Source: Opisthocomus hoazin (taxonomy: Eukaryota > Chordata > Aves > Opisthocomiformes > Opisthocomidae). Taken from it: a stretch of 64,000 bases of DNA. The stretch is taken from positions 54,101,682-54,165,681 of the forward strand of contig NC_134418.1 of assembly GCF_030867145.1 (NCBI RefSeq), in the 5' to 3' direction. Below the pieces are notes generated by a model that saw only the letters and a program-made list of their open reading frames with translations, was not told the DNA's origin and searched no databases. Position numbers and translations under genes: made by a program. This document shows, piece by piece, positions 51,043-63,000 of the stretch. Positions within the stretch are counted from its first letter, which is position 1. Every line of letters starts with the position of its first letter.

Positions 51043-51941
51043 CTGACAAATTACGTACTCATCTTACATTGAGCCGAGAAACAGAAAAGGCCATGAAAAC
51101 GTTCAACAAAAAACAAGCCTTTTTTTCTTTCTTTAAATCATGGTTGCTTTGCATTTAGTAGAAACCAGCAGTGAACCACCAAGTCTTGTTATCACTGTTC
51201 TTTCTGATCACTAAGAGGAAGGCCAGAAACGAAGTTAAACATCATGGTTCTGTGAAACTGATGGAAATTTCACCACCTCATTTCATCAGGACCAACATTT
51301 CATTCCCGAACTATCATCTCCCTTCACAGTTTCTTTACAGGCTTTGGTATATTGGCTGTTTCACAATGAAAGTCTTCTTCCTACATGCATGTCGCAAAGT
51401 TGATTTATGTTTGCCAGTTACAAACAACCATAGGTAGATTTATTTCCAGTATTACTTTTAGTGTCCTGTAATCCCTCTAGCCATCTGCTAAAGAAAGTTC
51501 AACTCTGATAGTCTTATAGTTAATCCACACTCCCAATGAAAAATGCAAGTATTATTTCAGAGACAGCTGAGAGCAGTCTCCCCGCCAGCAGCAGCCCGTG
51601 AAGAGTCCTGTGCTGTAAGCCATAAAAAGCAGGCTTTTCTGCCATGACCTCCAGGTGACACCCATCGCAGTAATGATGCACAAAATTTTGTGCCAGCATG
51701 CTCATCGTTTGAATGTCTCCCCTCCAGCAAACCCAAGGCACACACTCTAAAAGGAAAAGATCCTTTTAAGCCATTCAGCCTGGTTCCCCCCATGACCATA
51801 CACCAAGCAAAGAGTCAGCGGTATGCGCTGACCTAAAAGTGAATACAGAGACTTCCTCTGCGAGGTGCTGCTTCTTCCACCCTCTCACCGGGGCGAGTTC
51901 TCTGGCTGACGCTGATACGAAGCAGACCAAGAACAGGAGTA

Positions 51942-51952
51942 GGGGGGGGGGG
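51942..51952 (+). repeat. Run of 11 G just upstream of STAP1
   Basis: A homopolymer of about 11 G followed by a run of A, about 55 bases upstream of the STAP1 start codon. It is therefore in the 5' UTR or the core promoter. Confidence 0.85.
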
Positions 51953-52006
51953 AAAAAAAGCACAGCAACAGAGGATATCCAGATACCCTGCTGAGATATC
52001 CAAAGG

Positions 52007-52144
52007 ATGCTGAGAGGCACTGGGGAACAGCCCAAGGAAAATCCTCAGCCGGCCCCCCGGCGAATCTTCCAGGAGAGGCAGAGGATCACGGGTTTGCCTT
52101 TGTACTTCCAAGGTTACCTCTCTGTCCGGCGCTCAAGATGCCAG
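52007..52144 (+). CDS. STAP1: STAP1 coding exon 1 (start)
   Basis: 138 nt, 46 codons, donor GTAAGG after a complete codon. It encodes the N-terminal tail and first PH strand, [19 protein letters not shown] then [19 protein letters not shown]. The first residues differ from human MMAKKPPKPAPRR, but the upstream in-frame stop leaves no other Met. Confidence 0.93.
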
Positions 52145-55100
52145 GTAAGGTGCACAGTTCCAGGAAGTGGATGCGTCAAAATATTTCTTCAAAAATGTGT
52201 TGCCAGGAGCTACAGGTCGGGGGGGAATGTTTCTCAGCACTGGCTGACACAAATGGTTGCACTGAAATAATGGTATTTAGTTATTTCTGTTCATGTTACT
52301 GGGGGGGGGGGGGTAAATAGTAAAATACATTATCTAAGGTAACCATCAGTATCTCCAGGATCCCATTATAATTTAGTATTACCTACTGAAATTTGGATTG
52401 AGTTTGGCTGATTTCATAGCTACCACCACGGTGAACAGCTAATGCAGTATTTTTAATACCAAGAGCACAGTTTGACATGTTTATATTGCTCTGACACATC
52501 CTCTATTTACTGGAGAAGCCATCCTGAAGTCTTCAGTGACACACCACCTGAAGTATATGTGAGATGCTTTACTTTTTTTTTTCTCCTGTTAGTAAGGGCT
52601 GATGATTTAACATACGTGGACTAACTGTGAAAATAAGAGTGCTTTTTTTGACCCAGGGTAACTATTTAAGATGTAAATCTGTAAATGCCTACATGCTTGT
52701 GTATGTTACAATAGCATGTATGGTCAGAGCATGTCCCTCATCGAGCCGATTGCCTTTTTTTCGTGCTTGATAATGACAATCCCTGTACTTAGGGTTACAA
52801 AGTCATCTTTACCCTACCTACGCTCACATCTGTGTAGATGCAGAAGCACAGACACAGCAGAGAAAATGAGACTCACACAGTGCTAAAGGTAGCTATAATG
52901 AAAAGACCAAAATAGCATCATGATTCACAAACACAGAACAACCAGGTACCACAGAAACCAGGAGCTCCAAGAAATGAAAAGTAGACTAATAATCTTACTA
53001 TTAATTCTTCTGTAGTACTGGAAATTATTCAACGCATTGCTCTGTTGAATCTAGCAGGAGAACACCTGCAGGTTTAATAAAGCTCCCTGTTTCATTCCTT
53101 GATTTATAACCTTTTATGTAAAACCTTTTTTTCCCCTCTGAACAATCCCTCTTTCTGAAATTCAGTAACTACCATACTGGAATAACAAAAACTAACAGGG
53201 CAGAGCAATAATATGCAGCCAATCTGAAGAGACTTATGTGGGACTGATGAGATGTATTATTACTTTTGAGAGACCAGATGCTGAGAGAAAAACATACTCA
53301 TGGCTGTGAAACAGTATGTGCTCCTGGGCACCTACTAATACTGCATTTCCATAGAGCAGAAAACCCAGTTCAGAAGATGCAGTTCAAAAATTTCCCATGA
53401 CATCCAGACCCAGACCACAGCAAGCATTGCCAGCCTTCATTAACTTGCAGGGACAGATGGTTTAATGAGGACACTTACCTTAACACAACACTTCAGTGCT
53501 CAGAGGTTGGGGTCCAGAGGCTGAATGCTATAGAAATTTTACACTAGTAATTTGACAGAAACCACCAGAAAGACTAGTTAGGAGCTAGCAGGATAAAGAG
53601 CAAGGATCACTGGCAGGATACTGTAGGGAATGTTGCTCACCCTAATTTGTATGACCTATCAGACTTCACAAGTTATTTCTTTTCTCAATTTTTGTGACTC
53701 TGTTTTAAACCCTTGCCTCAAAAAAACCAACCCAACAAAAAACCCACCCAAACACCAAACAATAAACACAAATAAGTAAATAAACTGAAAACTAGAATAG
53801 AGTTTCCATTTTAAAGAAGTTGCCTTCCCAATTCAGTCTCCCCTAACAGCAATAGTTCTCAGGGTATCAGGGGCACATGAAAACAGAAGAACCGTTCCCA
53901 TCGCTCTGGCATGACTGCATTAGGGAACGAAGAGTCTGCCAGTTGTATTTACCTTGGCATGTGTTGATTTACGAATACTACTACACGTAATTTAAAGACA
54001 AAGCATGTAAAATACCATTTCAAATGGAAGAAGTCCAGTTAATAGGTCACGCTACCGTCAAGCTCCATGATCTTCTCCCTACAGCAAGTAAACTAGCAGG
54101 GTCAAAATTCAATGCAAATAGGCACTGCAAGACAATGATGTTCAGAAGACTGGAGTCTTTACACATGTTCATCTCACACTATTTTCCACTTCAATACCTT
54201 TTAGGGAGAGCAGGATTTTAAAGTGGCATTTAAAATGTATTTTCCTTCCATTACATAACCCCCTTTAAATTGTTTTTATTTTCTTTCCATTACGTACCCC
54301 CTTTAAATTGTTTGACAAATTCTTGACAAATGTTTAAAACATTTAAATTAGTTAAAAGTAGTTTTCTAGTTCCATGCTAGATTAGGACACTAGCAAACAA
54401 AGCCTAGAGCCTATATATCTATTTGCCTATAAAAAATTATTTACTGAACATTTTTTGCATAAACTGCCTGCAAAATACATACTTGCTCTTTAATGATCTT
54501 TAAAACACTGAAAACTAACGTGCGACGACACAGTTTTTTCTTAGCAGTTCTTTCACTTTCAGCATTTTGTGGGAACTAAAAAGATCGCCCTCACAAACTG
54601 ACACTTCCTCCTTTCCAGCAGGAATTTAGAATGTATTGGACAGAACTCAGAGGAACTATGCTCTTCTTTTATGATGATAAGAAAGCTCCAACAGTGAGTA
54701 ATGTGCTATCTTTGTAACTACCCATCTGATTGAGTGCATCAGTTATTTTCATCGTCATCCATATGTGCTCCAGACACCTCTCAGCACCCTTTCCTCTCTT
54801 ATCTGCATAGTCCAAAAAAATAGTACTGTACATTGTAACAGAAAGGCAGAGATCAGAAAAGCCAGACTGAAACAAACTGTAGCATATTAATTTGCCTCAC
54901 CAAAACAAAAAAGGAGTACTTTTTTGGCACCTGAGCTACAAATGTATCCACATTGCTCCATAATTTTACCAAGTGATTTTTCCTCAGCTGTGCACAAGGG
55001 TAAAATTATCATGGTGTGTAACATGACTTTCCTTTATGCAGCTGAGGAAAAAGCGCTTCGTATCATTATGGTGTACTCTGGCTGAGGGTTTAGTTGGAGT

Positions 55101-58100
55101 CACAAAGCAAATACTCAGGGAGGTCTCGTTGATTTAATCTGTTTGTGATTATGAAGATTAGGATGGGAAAAATCCAGAAGGTATGTTGTTGGTGAGAAGA
55201 GCTTCTGTAAGCAGAAGCAAAGGACTGAGCTTTGGCACGTCTGTCAGTTAAACTTAACCCACGTTCTAGAAAAAAAAAGTTTCTATCTGTTTTCTTCTAA
55301 GTGAATTCCTTCAGCCATCAGCTAGATTTTTGGTGAAAATTACAACTTGTGGTATTTCTCTTTTCCCTCCTGCTTAGTACTCACAGAAATTAGATATATC
55401 AACTTTGACCTCAGCAACCAATGTTTATCCAGATGAAAATGGCTCCGCACAGTTCATCCTGATGCTGTCAAACGGGGAACTAGAACTGAAGGTAAAAAGA
55501 GAAAAGCTGTGATTTGTAAGCCACTCTGTACTTGACTCCATCTCCCACAGATATTCAGAGCTCCATTTTGGTGCAGGAGTAGAGCTGCCTTCTGACATCC
55601 AGGTGTACAGCCTGCAGCCAGGCAGCACCAAAAGGCTGTCAGAGAGGGAGGCAGGGAAAGGAAACTAACACCAGGGAAACTCCCCATCAAGGCATTCGAA
55701 GTTTTTCTCAGGAGTATCTGGGAATACGAAATGAGCAAAGAATTGAACAAGAAAATACGCAAGAGAAACCAGGAAGTCCCACACCGGCAGGCCCACATCA
55801 CCTGTAAAACCAGGAAGGGGACCAAATATCTGACCACCCCACCAGTCGGAAGCCACACAGACTGGAGTGCTCAAGGACTAGGTTTTATACTTGAGACTCA
55901 CCTGTCTCCTTAGCACAGTGTCTTCTTGGATCCACATAACCTCCTTTTACTCCAATATAGCATACGATTTTTTTACGTTCCCACCTCTGTCCTCTCCCTC
56001 TATTTGAACATGGAGTACTGGGAAGGTGCAGGGTTTCGAGGTGTGATGCAGCTTGGCAGGGAGCTCATTTCCAGGCATGGTACTTCTAAAAGGGTGAGAG
56101 TTATTTGAGGCTTCCACATGAAAAACCATACTTTTTGTTGTTGTTGCTGTAGTTGTTCTTACACCATGATTTTCTGTTCCCTCAGGCTAATGACTGTGAA
56201 TGTGGGAAAGAATGGAAGGGTTTTATTCTCACCGTAACAAAGGTATGGAAGAGTTTTGTATCTCACTTCATGTCGATGTCAGTATGGGGGTTTTGTCTTG
56301 ACACATGCCAGAAGCTGTCTTCCACAGGCACAAAGCCTCGCTTCTAAAGTGTTTGCACATACTGAACTGTTGAGGGGTTTTGTTGTTTTCTTTTTTTTCC
56401 CGAGGAGAGCAAAATTGAGGCTGATTTAACCCCAGCTCATCTGCAGTGCACACTCTGCCGTAGCATCCAGTCAGACATAGTTCCCAATCCACTCTCTGCA
56501 CTTCTAGCACAAGTCCATCCCTTGCAGCTGTGAAAAAGGGAGCCTGCTCTGAGAGAGACAACTGTCTAGGTCTTTATCATGGGATAAAGACATAAGCACA
56601 GAAGTGGCCAAAATGCACACCTGAGAGACCACCTCAGCCCTGTGTTTTATTCTACTATTCTTGGCTAAATGCACTTTGAAAATAGCAAGACCCTCTTTGA
56701 AAGACCAGTGGAAAAATAAATGTTTGCTCACAAATGACTGCCTAGCTGAATCATTTAAAAAGCTGAGGATGGCTGAAATAGGTTAAATTACATTTACACA
56801 GCCTTTTGCAGTATAGAAACTGCAAAATATCTTCGTGGATTCTTACAACATTCCCACTTCTGCCAATGCACATTTCTTCTAAATCAGGACAGAGATATCC
56901 TTCTTTCACTATTCTAACAAAAACATGTGCAGCATTTTAGTTAAAGCAGAGGCATATCCAAACCTTCCAGATTATTACAGCTGCTTAAAGCAAGCAGGTA
57001 AGAAAGATTTCTGCACAGCAGCTGTGCTCAGAGATGAGCTGATGCGCACACAGAAATGACTGCTCACAATGTTTGTCCACTATTTCATTTTATTTTCAAT
57101 TTCACTGTTCATTTTCAGCTGTCACTTCCACCAGCTGAGTCATTACTACCTGGGCAACTTACAAGAATGCATGAAGTGCTAGAGAAGGAAAAGAAAAGAA
57201 GGATTACACTTAACAACTGTTGCAGCACATCCCCAAACAGAAAAAACCCTCCCAGCACTGCACTGACCACCATGCCAGTGTAAGCTCTGACTGGACTGTG
57301 TGAACCCCAACCTGACTAAAGAGCCTTCCCTTCTTCTTTCAAAGTATTATTTCCATACAGACGTTCACAATTCAGCTGTTGTACTAGGGTTGTATAATAC
57401 TCAGTGAAAAAAACCTACCTGAAGGCCTTTATAGAGATTTCCTAAGGGAAAGATTACTCCTGCAGCTTTCCTACAATGCCTTTTGTTTTGAAAAGGCTGA
57501 CTGCAGCATATTGCTATGCTCAAAAAACTTCAGAAAGGCACACATTGGGCTGTTGTATCAGCCCTTCTGAAAAAATGCTGATTACCATTGAGAAATTCAA
57601 GCTAAGTCCAGGTTACTCTTCTCACATCTTACCAGGGGTCCAGACAGTGTCATACCTGTATGAAAGCTTCACTTTCTCTTAAGAACACCGAAGCACTGCT
57701 GTCCTGAATTATGCTCCTATAGTAGCATTAATCAGCAGAAGTCCTTCAAATGTCATGCCTCTTGGCAGCCATGGCTAGTTACCGTGGATAAGCCTAGCAT
57801 TGTGAAGAGGTGTTAGCCCGGTAGACTGCGTCTCTTCACGCAGCTCAGAGTGAGCTTTGCCAGCGTAACTCGCATTCATGCCGTTCCTCTCCTCCCTTCT
57901 ATGCAGGTGCTTCTATGCAGTATCTCGGCAAGAAGCGACAGAGATGTTACAAAAGAACCCTTCATGTGGGAATTTGATCCTGCGTCCCGGAAGCGACAGC
58001 AAGAACTACGCAATCACTGTCCGACACGAGCTGGAGTAGGTTGATTCCACAATACATTATCCCATTCTTAACTAGTTTGCACTGTATTCAAAGCTGAATT

Positions 58101-59666
58101 CTTAATACCCGGAGTTGACATGTGAAACATATGCCTTGCCTTGAGGCTATTCTGTGAAAAGCAAATGAGGCAGCAGGGGCAGGCCTGGGATCAGTTTCTT
58201 GGTTCTCTCCTCCTCCAAAGCCAGGCAGATTAAACAAGCAATAAAGGTCAGACAGCAGTAGCCTATTTCCTTGGGTAAATGGGCGTCCCTTGTTTGCCAT
58301 GAAACCGTACTCAGTTTAAGAAATCTTCATGCAGAATGAAAATGGAACAAGCTGTACCCCTTTGTAAAATAAACAACAAAAAAATGAGAGACTTAGTCTA
58401 AAAAACACACCACATTTCAGCTGAATTGCCATGTTTTAGCTTTTGTAGAGCTTCAGAACAAGAGGCATCTGAGACACCAGGAATGACATTTGCAATTCTC
58501 AGTGTTTCTGAACTAAAATGGGGAAAAAGCAAACTCTGCCACACACCTTCAGTAAGCTCTGGGGAGCACACCCATTGCTCCTGCAAAGGTGTTCATAATG
58601 ACAACGATACATCAAAAAGTATTTCATTTCCGGCAGTGTATCAACTTTCATTTTCTTTCAGTGCCCCACGCTTAAAGCACTACAAAGTGATGTCCAAAGG
58701 AACAAGTTATGTTATTGAATTGGAAAGACAGGTAAGTGAGCAATTCCCTTGCTGAAGATTCTTAAGCAGGTGTAAGAACTTGAACCTTGCAAAAAAATTA
58801 GAAAAGCTCTAGTAAATTCCTAACTGTAATTTGTGAGTCAAAGTAAAGTAGGCAGAAAGTTCACCTCTCTTGTTAGTCCAACTAACCTAATCTCAAAGAA
58901 CAAGTTATCTTTTAAAAACTAGGAAAGTAAGGAAAACCACCCAACATGAGCATGAAACCACTCACAAAACACCCATGATTGCCCAATTTTTTTTTTCCAA
59001 CTCAGGCTTCAGTATTAATTCTGAAAACTGAGCTCTCATTGCAGCTACAGGAAGTTCAAAATGCACTCCAAGTAACTCTGAGAAATAAAATTAACTTAGT
59101 TGAAGCGTGAGTAAGGCTGTATGAACCCTGTTATTTGGTTAAAAAATTTTCTTCCACTTAAGACATGTTTAATTCATAGCCCTAGAAACATCTTATTGGT
59201 TTGAAAAAAGCATCTGGTGTTATACCATCTCCTGAAAAACCATCAGCAGTCTTTGAAGAGCACAGCAGTACGGAGAGCGCTCTCTTTTTTGGTCTGTTTA
59301 CTCATTTGATGGAAGGGAAGGAGTTACATGTTAAAGGGTCAAAACATTATCATAGGTTGCAGAGGGCTGTCCTAGACCTCACTGCATCCAAATGCTGGAT
59401 GTAAATCCAGTATCAGTTGTTTGAGAAGCATTGCTAGGGATCCCAGCCTGCCGGCATGTTTTTGAAAACATTGTGTTCTCAACACAGGTAGCATGTTGTA
59501 TCTGATGGCGGGGTTTTTTTGTTGGTTTGGTGTTTTGTTTGTTTTGGTGAAACAGGTGACGCTCCCAAGCCTTCAGGATGTTGTCAGTTACTTTGTGACT
59601 CAAACCCGAGGGAACCTGAAGCCCTTTGTCATACAGACGCACACTGCAGAGGACCCAGTGTGCTGA
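52007..59666 (+). CDS. STAP1: Signal-transducing adaptor family member 1 (STAP-1/BRDG1), complete gene of 8 coding exons
   Basis: STAP-1 is a cytoplasmic docking protein of blood and immune cells that acts beside Tec-family and receptor tyrosine kinases. Eight GT-AG exons with agreeing phases give 852 nt, 283 residues plus stop; human has 295. Landmarks: [20 protein letters not shown] (residues 15-34; human [20 protein letters not shown]), a PH domain to about residue 125 ending [11 protein letters not shown], a basic helical linker [12 protein letters not shown], and an SH2 domain (about 181-275) with [17 protein letters not shown], the phosphotyrosine-pocket Arg207 in LILRPGSDS, and [10 protein letters not shown]. 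The linker lacks the EDYVDVL tyrosine site of human, and the C-terminal tail is shorter. The ATG at 52,007 follows an in-frame TGA at 51,992 and has A at -3. The gene is divergent from CENPC, as in human. Confidence 0.96.
52301..52313 (+). repeat. Run of 13 G in STAP1 intron 1
   Basis: A homopolymer of about 13 G roughly 155 bases after the exon 1 donor. Length is likely uncertain in any assembly. Confidence 0.85.
54243..54315 (+). repeat. Two-copy tandem duplication, unit about 39-40 bases
   Basis: The segment CCATTACATAACCCCCTTTA and its AATTGTTT tail reappears as CCATTACGTACCCCCTTTA with the same tail, offset by about 39 bases. It is a local tandem duplication in STAP1 intron 1. Confidence 0.85.
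54622..54693 (+). CDS. STAP1: STAP1 coding exon 2 (PH domain)
   Basis: 72 nt, 24 codons in phase 0, donor GTGAGT. It encodes [20 protein letters not shown]; human has [19 protein letters not shown]. The acceptor is a tandem CAGCAG. Using the second CAG gives the human-like length, and using the first adds one glutamine. Confidence 0.94.
54956..55073. repeat. Imperfect inverted repeat (35-base arms, 48-base loop)
   Basis: The left arm at 54,956-54,990 and right arm at 55,039-55,073 are reverse complements at about 29 of 35 positions, including a perfect 14-base core ending CCTCAGCTG. A second copy of the GGTAAAATTAT end lies in the loop at 54,999-55,009. It sits in STAP1 intron 2. It could be a short palindromic transposon remnant or a structured intronic RNA. 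Confidence 0.7.
55378..55491 (+). CDS. STAP1: STAP1 coding exon 3 (PH domain)
   Basis: Acceptor TTTTCCCTCCTGCTTAG, donor GTAAAA, 114 nt, 38 codons in phase 0. It encodes [15 protein letters not shown]...[14 protein letters not shown], the middle PH strands. Confidence 0.93.
56186..56242 (+). CDS. STAP1: STAP1 coding exon 4 (end of PH domain)
   Basis: Acceptor TTTTCTGTTCCCTCAG, donor GTATGG, 57 nt, 19 codons. It encodes [19 protein letters not shown], the C-terminal PH helix with the conserved Trp; human has SGEEWRGFILTVTEL. Confidence 0.95.
57119..57279 (+). CDS. STAP1: STAP1 coding exon 5 (inter-domain linker)
   Basis: Acceptor CACTGTTCATTTTCAG, donor GTAAGC, 161 nt, out in phase 2. It encodes [20 protein letters not shown] and a Ser/Pro/Asn-rich stretch ending ALTTMP. 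Human has a tyrosine-containing EPTEDYVDVL here; this sequence has no tyrosine. Confidence 0.94.
57907..58035 (+). CDS. STAP1: STAP1 coding exon 6 (SH2 N-terminal half)
   Basis: Acceptor CTCCCTTCTATGCAG, donor GTAGGT, 129 nt. It encodes [37 protein letters not shown] and EL, including the phosphotyrosine-binding arginine. Reading on into the intron meets TAG immediately. Confidence 0.95.
58662..58731 (+). CDS. STAP1: STAP1 coding exon 7 (SH2)
   Basis: Acceptor CATTTTCTTTCAG, donor GTAAGT, 70 nt, ending in phase 0. It encodes [20 protein letters not shown] followed by ERQ; human has [22 protein letters not shown]. Confidence 0.95.
59556..59666 (+). CDS. STAP1: STAP1 coding exon 8 (SH2 end, stop)
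   Basis: Acceptor TTTTGGTGAAACAG, 111 nt to the TGA at 59,664-59,666. It encodes [25 protein letters not shown] and a short tail. Human continues about a dozen residues further. Confidence 0.93.
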   Translation: MTLPSLQDVVSYFVTQTRGNLKPFVIQTHTAEDPVC

Positions 59667-60050
59667 AAACAAGCTGGTTGCTGAAGGCACACACAGGAAT
59701 GGTGCTGCTAAAAAAAACAGGCATGAGAAGCAGCGCAGGAACTCCATGCTATTGAAGATAAACAGAAGGCATTCCCCAGGCTACTCAATTTCTAGAGCAA
59801 CTCTGTTGGCCCTAAACCAAGAATGTGACACAGCTTCTCCCAGAGAAACTTCTGAGATTTGGGGAGGGCTAATAACCCCAATTCCTGTAGAAGATTAAAT
59901 GTGGAAAAAGAAAAGAGTGGGAAAGAGAGGACACATCACCCCTGCAAATTGCAATGGAAAAACATGGTATTGAAATGAGACAGACAGTGTTTGTGGGATC
60001 AGTTCTGTCACCAGCTCACAGTGCAATAAACTCCTCGTGTTACAGAGCCC
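59667..60050 (+). other. STAP1: STAP1 3' untranslated region
   Basis: Sequence after the STAP1 stop, continuing in the terminal exon to shortly past the AATAAA at 60,025-60,030. The real end depends on the cleavage site. Confidence 0.7.
60025..60030 (+). terminator. STAP1: Polyadenylation signal AATAAA of STAP1
   Basis: A canonical AATAAA about 360 bases downstream of the STAP1 stop, followed by TG-rich CTCCTCGTGTTACAG. It is the first good signal after the coding region. Confidence 0.75.
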
Positions 60051-63000
60051 GCTTCTTGTCTACTCACTTGTGACAGTATCAGTGCCATTTATGACATCCC
60101 ACAGAGACAGCAGGAATGCCTCATCTCTGCTGGGCCTTTGAGCACTGCCAGAGAGGTGCAATACAGAGAAAAAAAGCAGAAAATACAAGTCTGGGTAGCT
60201 TAAACTGGGGCTTCCTGGTTCTCTGTAAAGTCATGCAACCCTTACAGGACCTGGAACACCCAAAGTAAGGTGGCTGGGGCGTTGCCCATGTTGTGCAACT
60301 GAAGGAGCTCATAAATTCAAGAAAACCGAGACATCTCCTGCCCAACTGAACATTCCCACCCCTTCTACATGCCAGCGGTAGTGTTCATCAGACTGTGCCA
60401 TGAGCTACTTCAGGAAACTAAATAAGTCAGCATCCCTGTTGGTTAGGCTCTCTGAACTACCGTCTCCATGGGCTGAGACAAGCCCCAGCAAGCCCACAAG
60501 GAGGACAAAACTGCACAGCTGGTAATGAGGGAAGGCAGCAGGGCATGCGAGAGCCCTGTTGATCATACTCCACAGCTGTGGAACCCCACTGAGCCTTAGG
60601 CACAGCATCCATCTTCTGGGAAAGTGGGGATCCAGCCTTCCAAAGAAGCAACTTAGGTGATCAGCAGTAAGACGCAAGTTTAGTATTTTTAGCCTCTAAT
60701 TTCTGCCAGGCAGCTGGACTGAACAAAGTGCTTACGGGATGGGTACCCACTGCTGAGCTACACTCCTTCATAGTGAGTGGAGATAACTAGCTCCAGAGCC
60801 TGGCTTTCTTCTTTAAAGGAGCCCCAGCCAAATGAACTGCACCTCTTCTCTGACAGTGGTGGGGGAGCATTCACACAGCTCAGCTGAAGACAGCTATGAT
60901 CGAGATACCAAAGCAGCTAGTGCCTTCACTACACGCACAGGGAGTGCTCTAGGTAGAGTTGCTCTTATTTCCAGACAAAGACTGATCATAATATCCTTTG
61001 ATATGAGCAAGGAATTACAAATTAATGATTACTTGTTTCAAGGATTATAGAAGTCAAGGCTTGTTTTAAAAGAGTGCCCATGAGTTTCTAAATAATAGGT
61101 TATGTGTGACTGTATGAAGGCACAATCACTGTATTTATAAAAGTACAACATAACATGAGACATTAGCGCTTTCTTTTCATGAATATACTTAAGATCACTT
61201 TGTGAAGATGGTGCTGCTCAGTATCCATGAGGTTAGAGTTGCAGCTTTTCCTCAGTATGAAACTGAAACTTGGGTGTTGCTGTGAGAAATAGGAACTTAA
61301 TACTTCTTCACTGTATCTCATTTTGCCATGCAAAATGATTCACGTACTAGAAAGACAGCTCTGCTGGTGTTATCAATGCTGCAACCGATGACACCTTTAA
61401 GCTTGAGCCTCAATAAGCTTTCTGCAGCATGGATAAACACCCACGCTAGTTACTTCATCGACCACACAAAAGACACCAGAAGACATTTACTAAAATAAAC
61501 TCTCAAAGCTATCTGGTCAAAACTTACCCAGCTTTGGACAAAGGTTTAGGCTGCTGCACTGTGCTGCAGCAGGGTATGCTTTATATAATTGCAGACCCAA
61601 GATAATTAACAGGGATGGATAAACCTTTCAAGCTAATAAGCCAGTTGCATTTGGCTGATATTAAGTTCCTTTCTTCAAAGAACTGGCCCACAGCCACATT
61701 GTTGCAAAGACAGAAGGAAAAATTAAGAACATGAACTTATCTAAAGCCTTTACTTAAGTTTGATATGAGTCAGACAGATATACAAACTCTCTGCCTAGCT
61801 CAAACGCACGATTTCATCAGGCTGTGATGAGGTGATGGGGTTTCTGCATTCACAGAGGCCCAGCTGGTGCCAGAGTTGTTCTTTATATGCATTCATTATT
61901 CTTGAATAGCACCTTTTTTTTTTAAATAGGCATTCACATTTTCACCATACATAAGGGTGGGAAAAAAGCTGAAAATGTGTGCTTTTTACTCCTTGTATAG
62001 GTAAATACAGTCCTAAATTCATCAGATCCACCAAAACAGTCTTGTTAACAGCAGCATGATCTTCATGGAATCCTCACCACTCCTAGCATTAAAGAAACAC
62101 TGGAGATTAACTACAGAGAACAGTTGAGCTGGGTGCTAAATGCCTCATGTTTTTGTTGCACAAATATTCCTGCAACTATTCAGAATGTGAGAAATTAAGG
62201 GAAAGCTAGTGTAAATATGAGCAAACTCTGTAAAAAAGCATTTGAGAGAGAGATCTTCAATACTTATTTAAAACTCCATCTCTGCAAGTCAACTGCTTTT
62301 TCAAGGAATAACACTTTGAAGCAAAGCTATTCGAAGTGTTCTAGTGGAATGACAGTTCTTCACTGCTGCAGGGAGACGGCTAGCTGTAGCTGCTCCATAG
62401 GAATAGAGCAGCAAACAGCCCTAGACACACACAAGCTTTCATTACAGTGAAAAAAACCTAAAAAACACCAAACAAAAGCAGTTCTCAGATTCCAGGTAGT
62501 GCTACAAGCCTCTGCGCACTTAGCACTGGTAGTGACAACGCTGGAGATCTGGAAGACCAGCTCCCCGAAATTCACTTACCCAGTTTGACTGAGCCCTGTT
62601 AATGTGATCGTGCTGAACACTTGTCAAGACTTTTGGTAAAAAACAGCAGCAGATTGAGAAATGGGCTGTATCAAACACAAATTCACACTGAATCAGCTCA
62701 CTCCACTCTGCACAACTGTCAGTGTAAATACATTCACTCTCGATATCAGCAATTCAGAAAGTTTTAAAACATGAAAAACAATTTTAATGAGCCAATTCAC
62801 ATGCACAGTTCTTTCATATAAAGTCCTCTTTAGGTTATTACTTGTACCTAGATTAACTTATATCCAAAAAATTTTAAAGGTCTGCTAAGAAATATCTAGA
62901 GCCATTGCATATTTTCAGTTTTCCCACCAGCAACTGTTTAACTGAGCAGAACCCATCCCACAGATACATACAGTAAAAGCAGTATAGAGACACAGCCATG

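Noticed and set aside
60832-61050. 72-codon plus-strand frame after STAP1 as an additional STAP1 exon
   Set aside because: It lies beyond the AATAAA at 60,025, has no similarity to the human STAP1 tail, and the stop in exon 8 already gives a near-human length.
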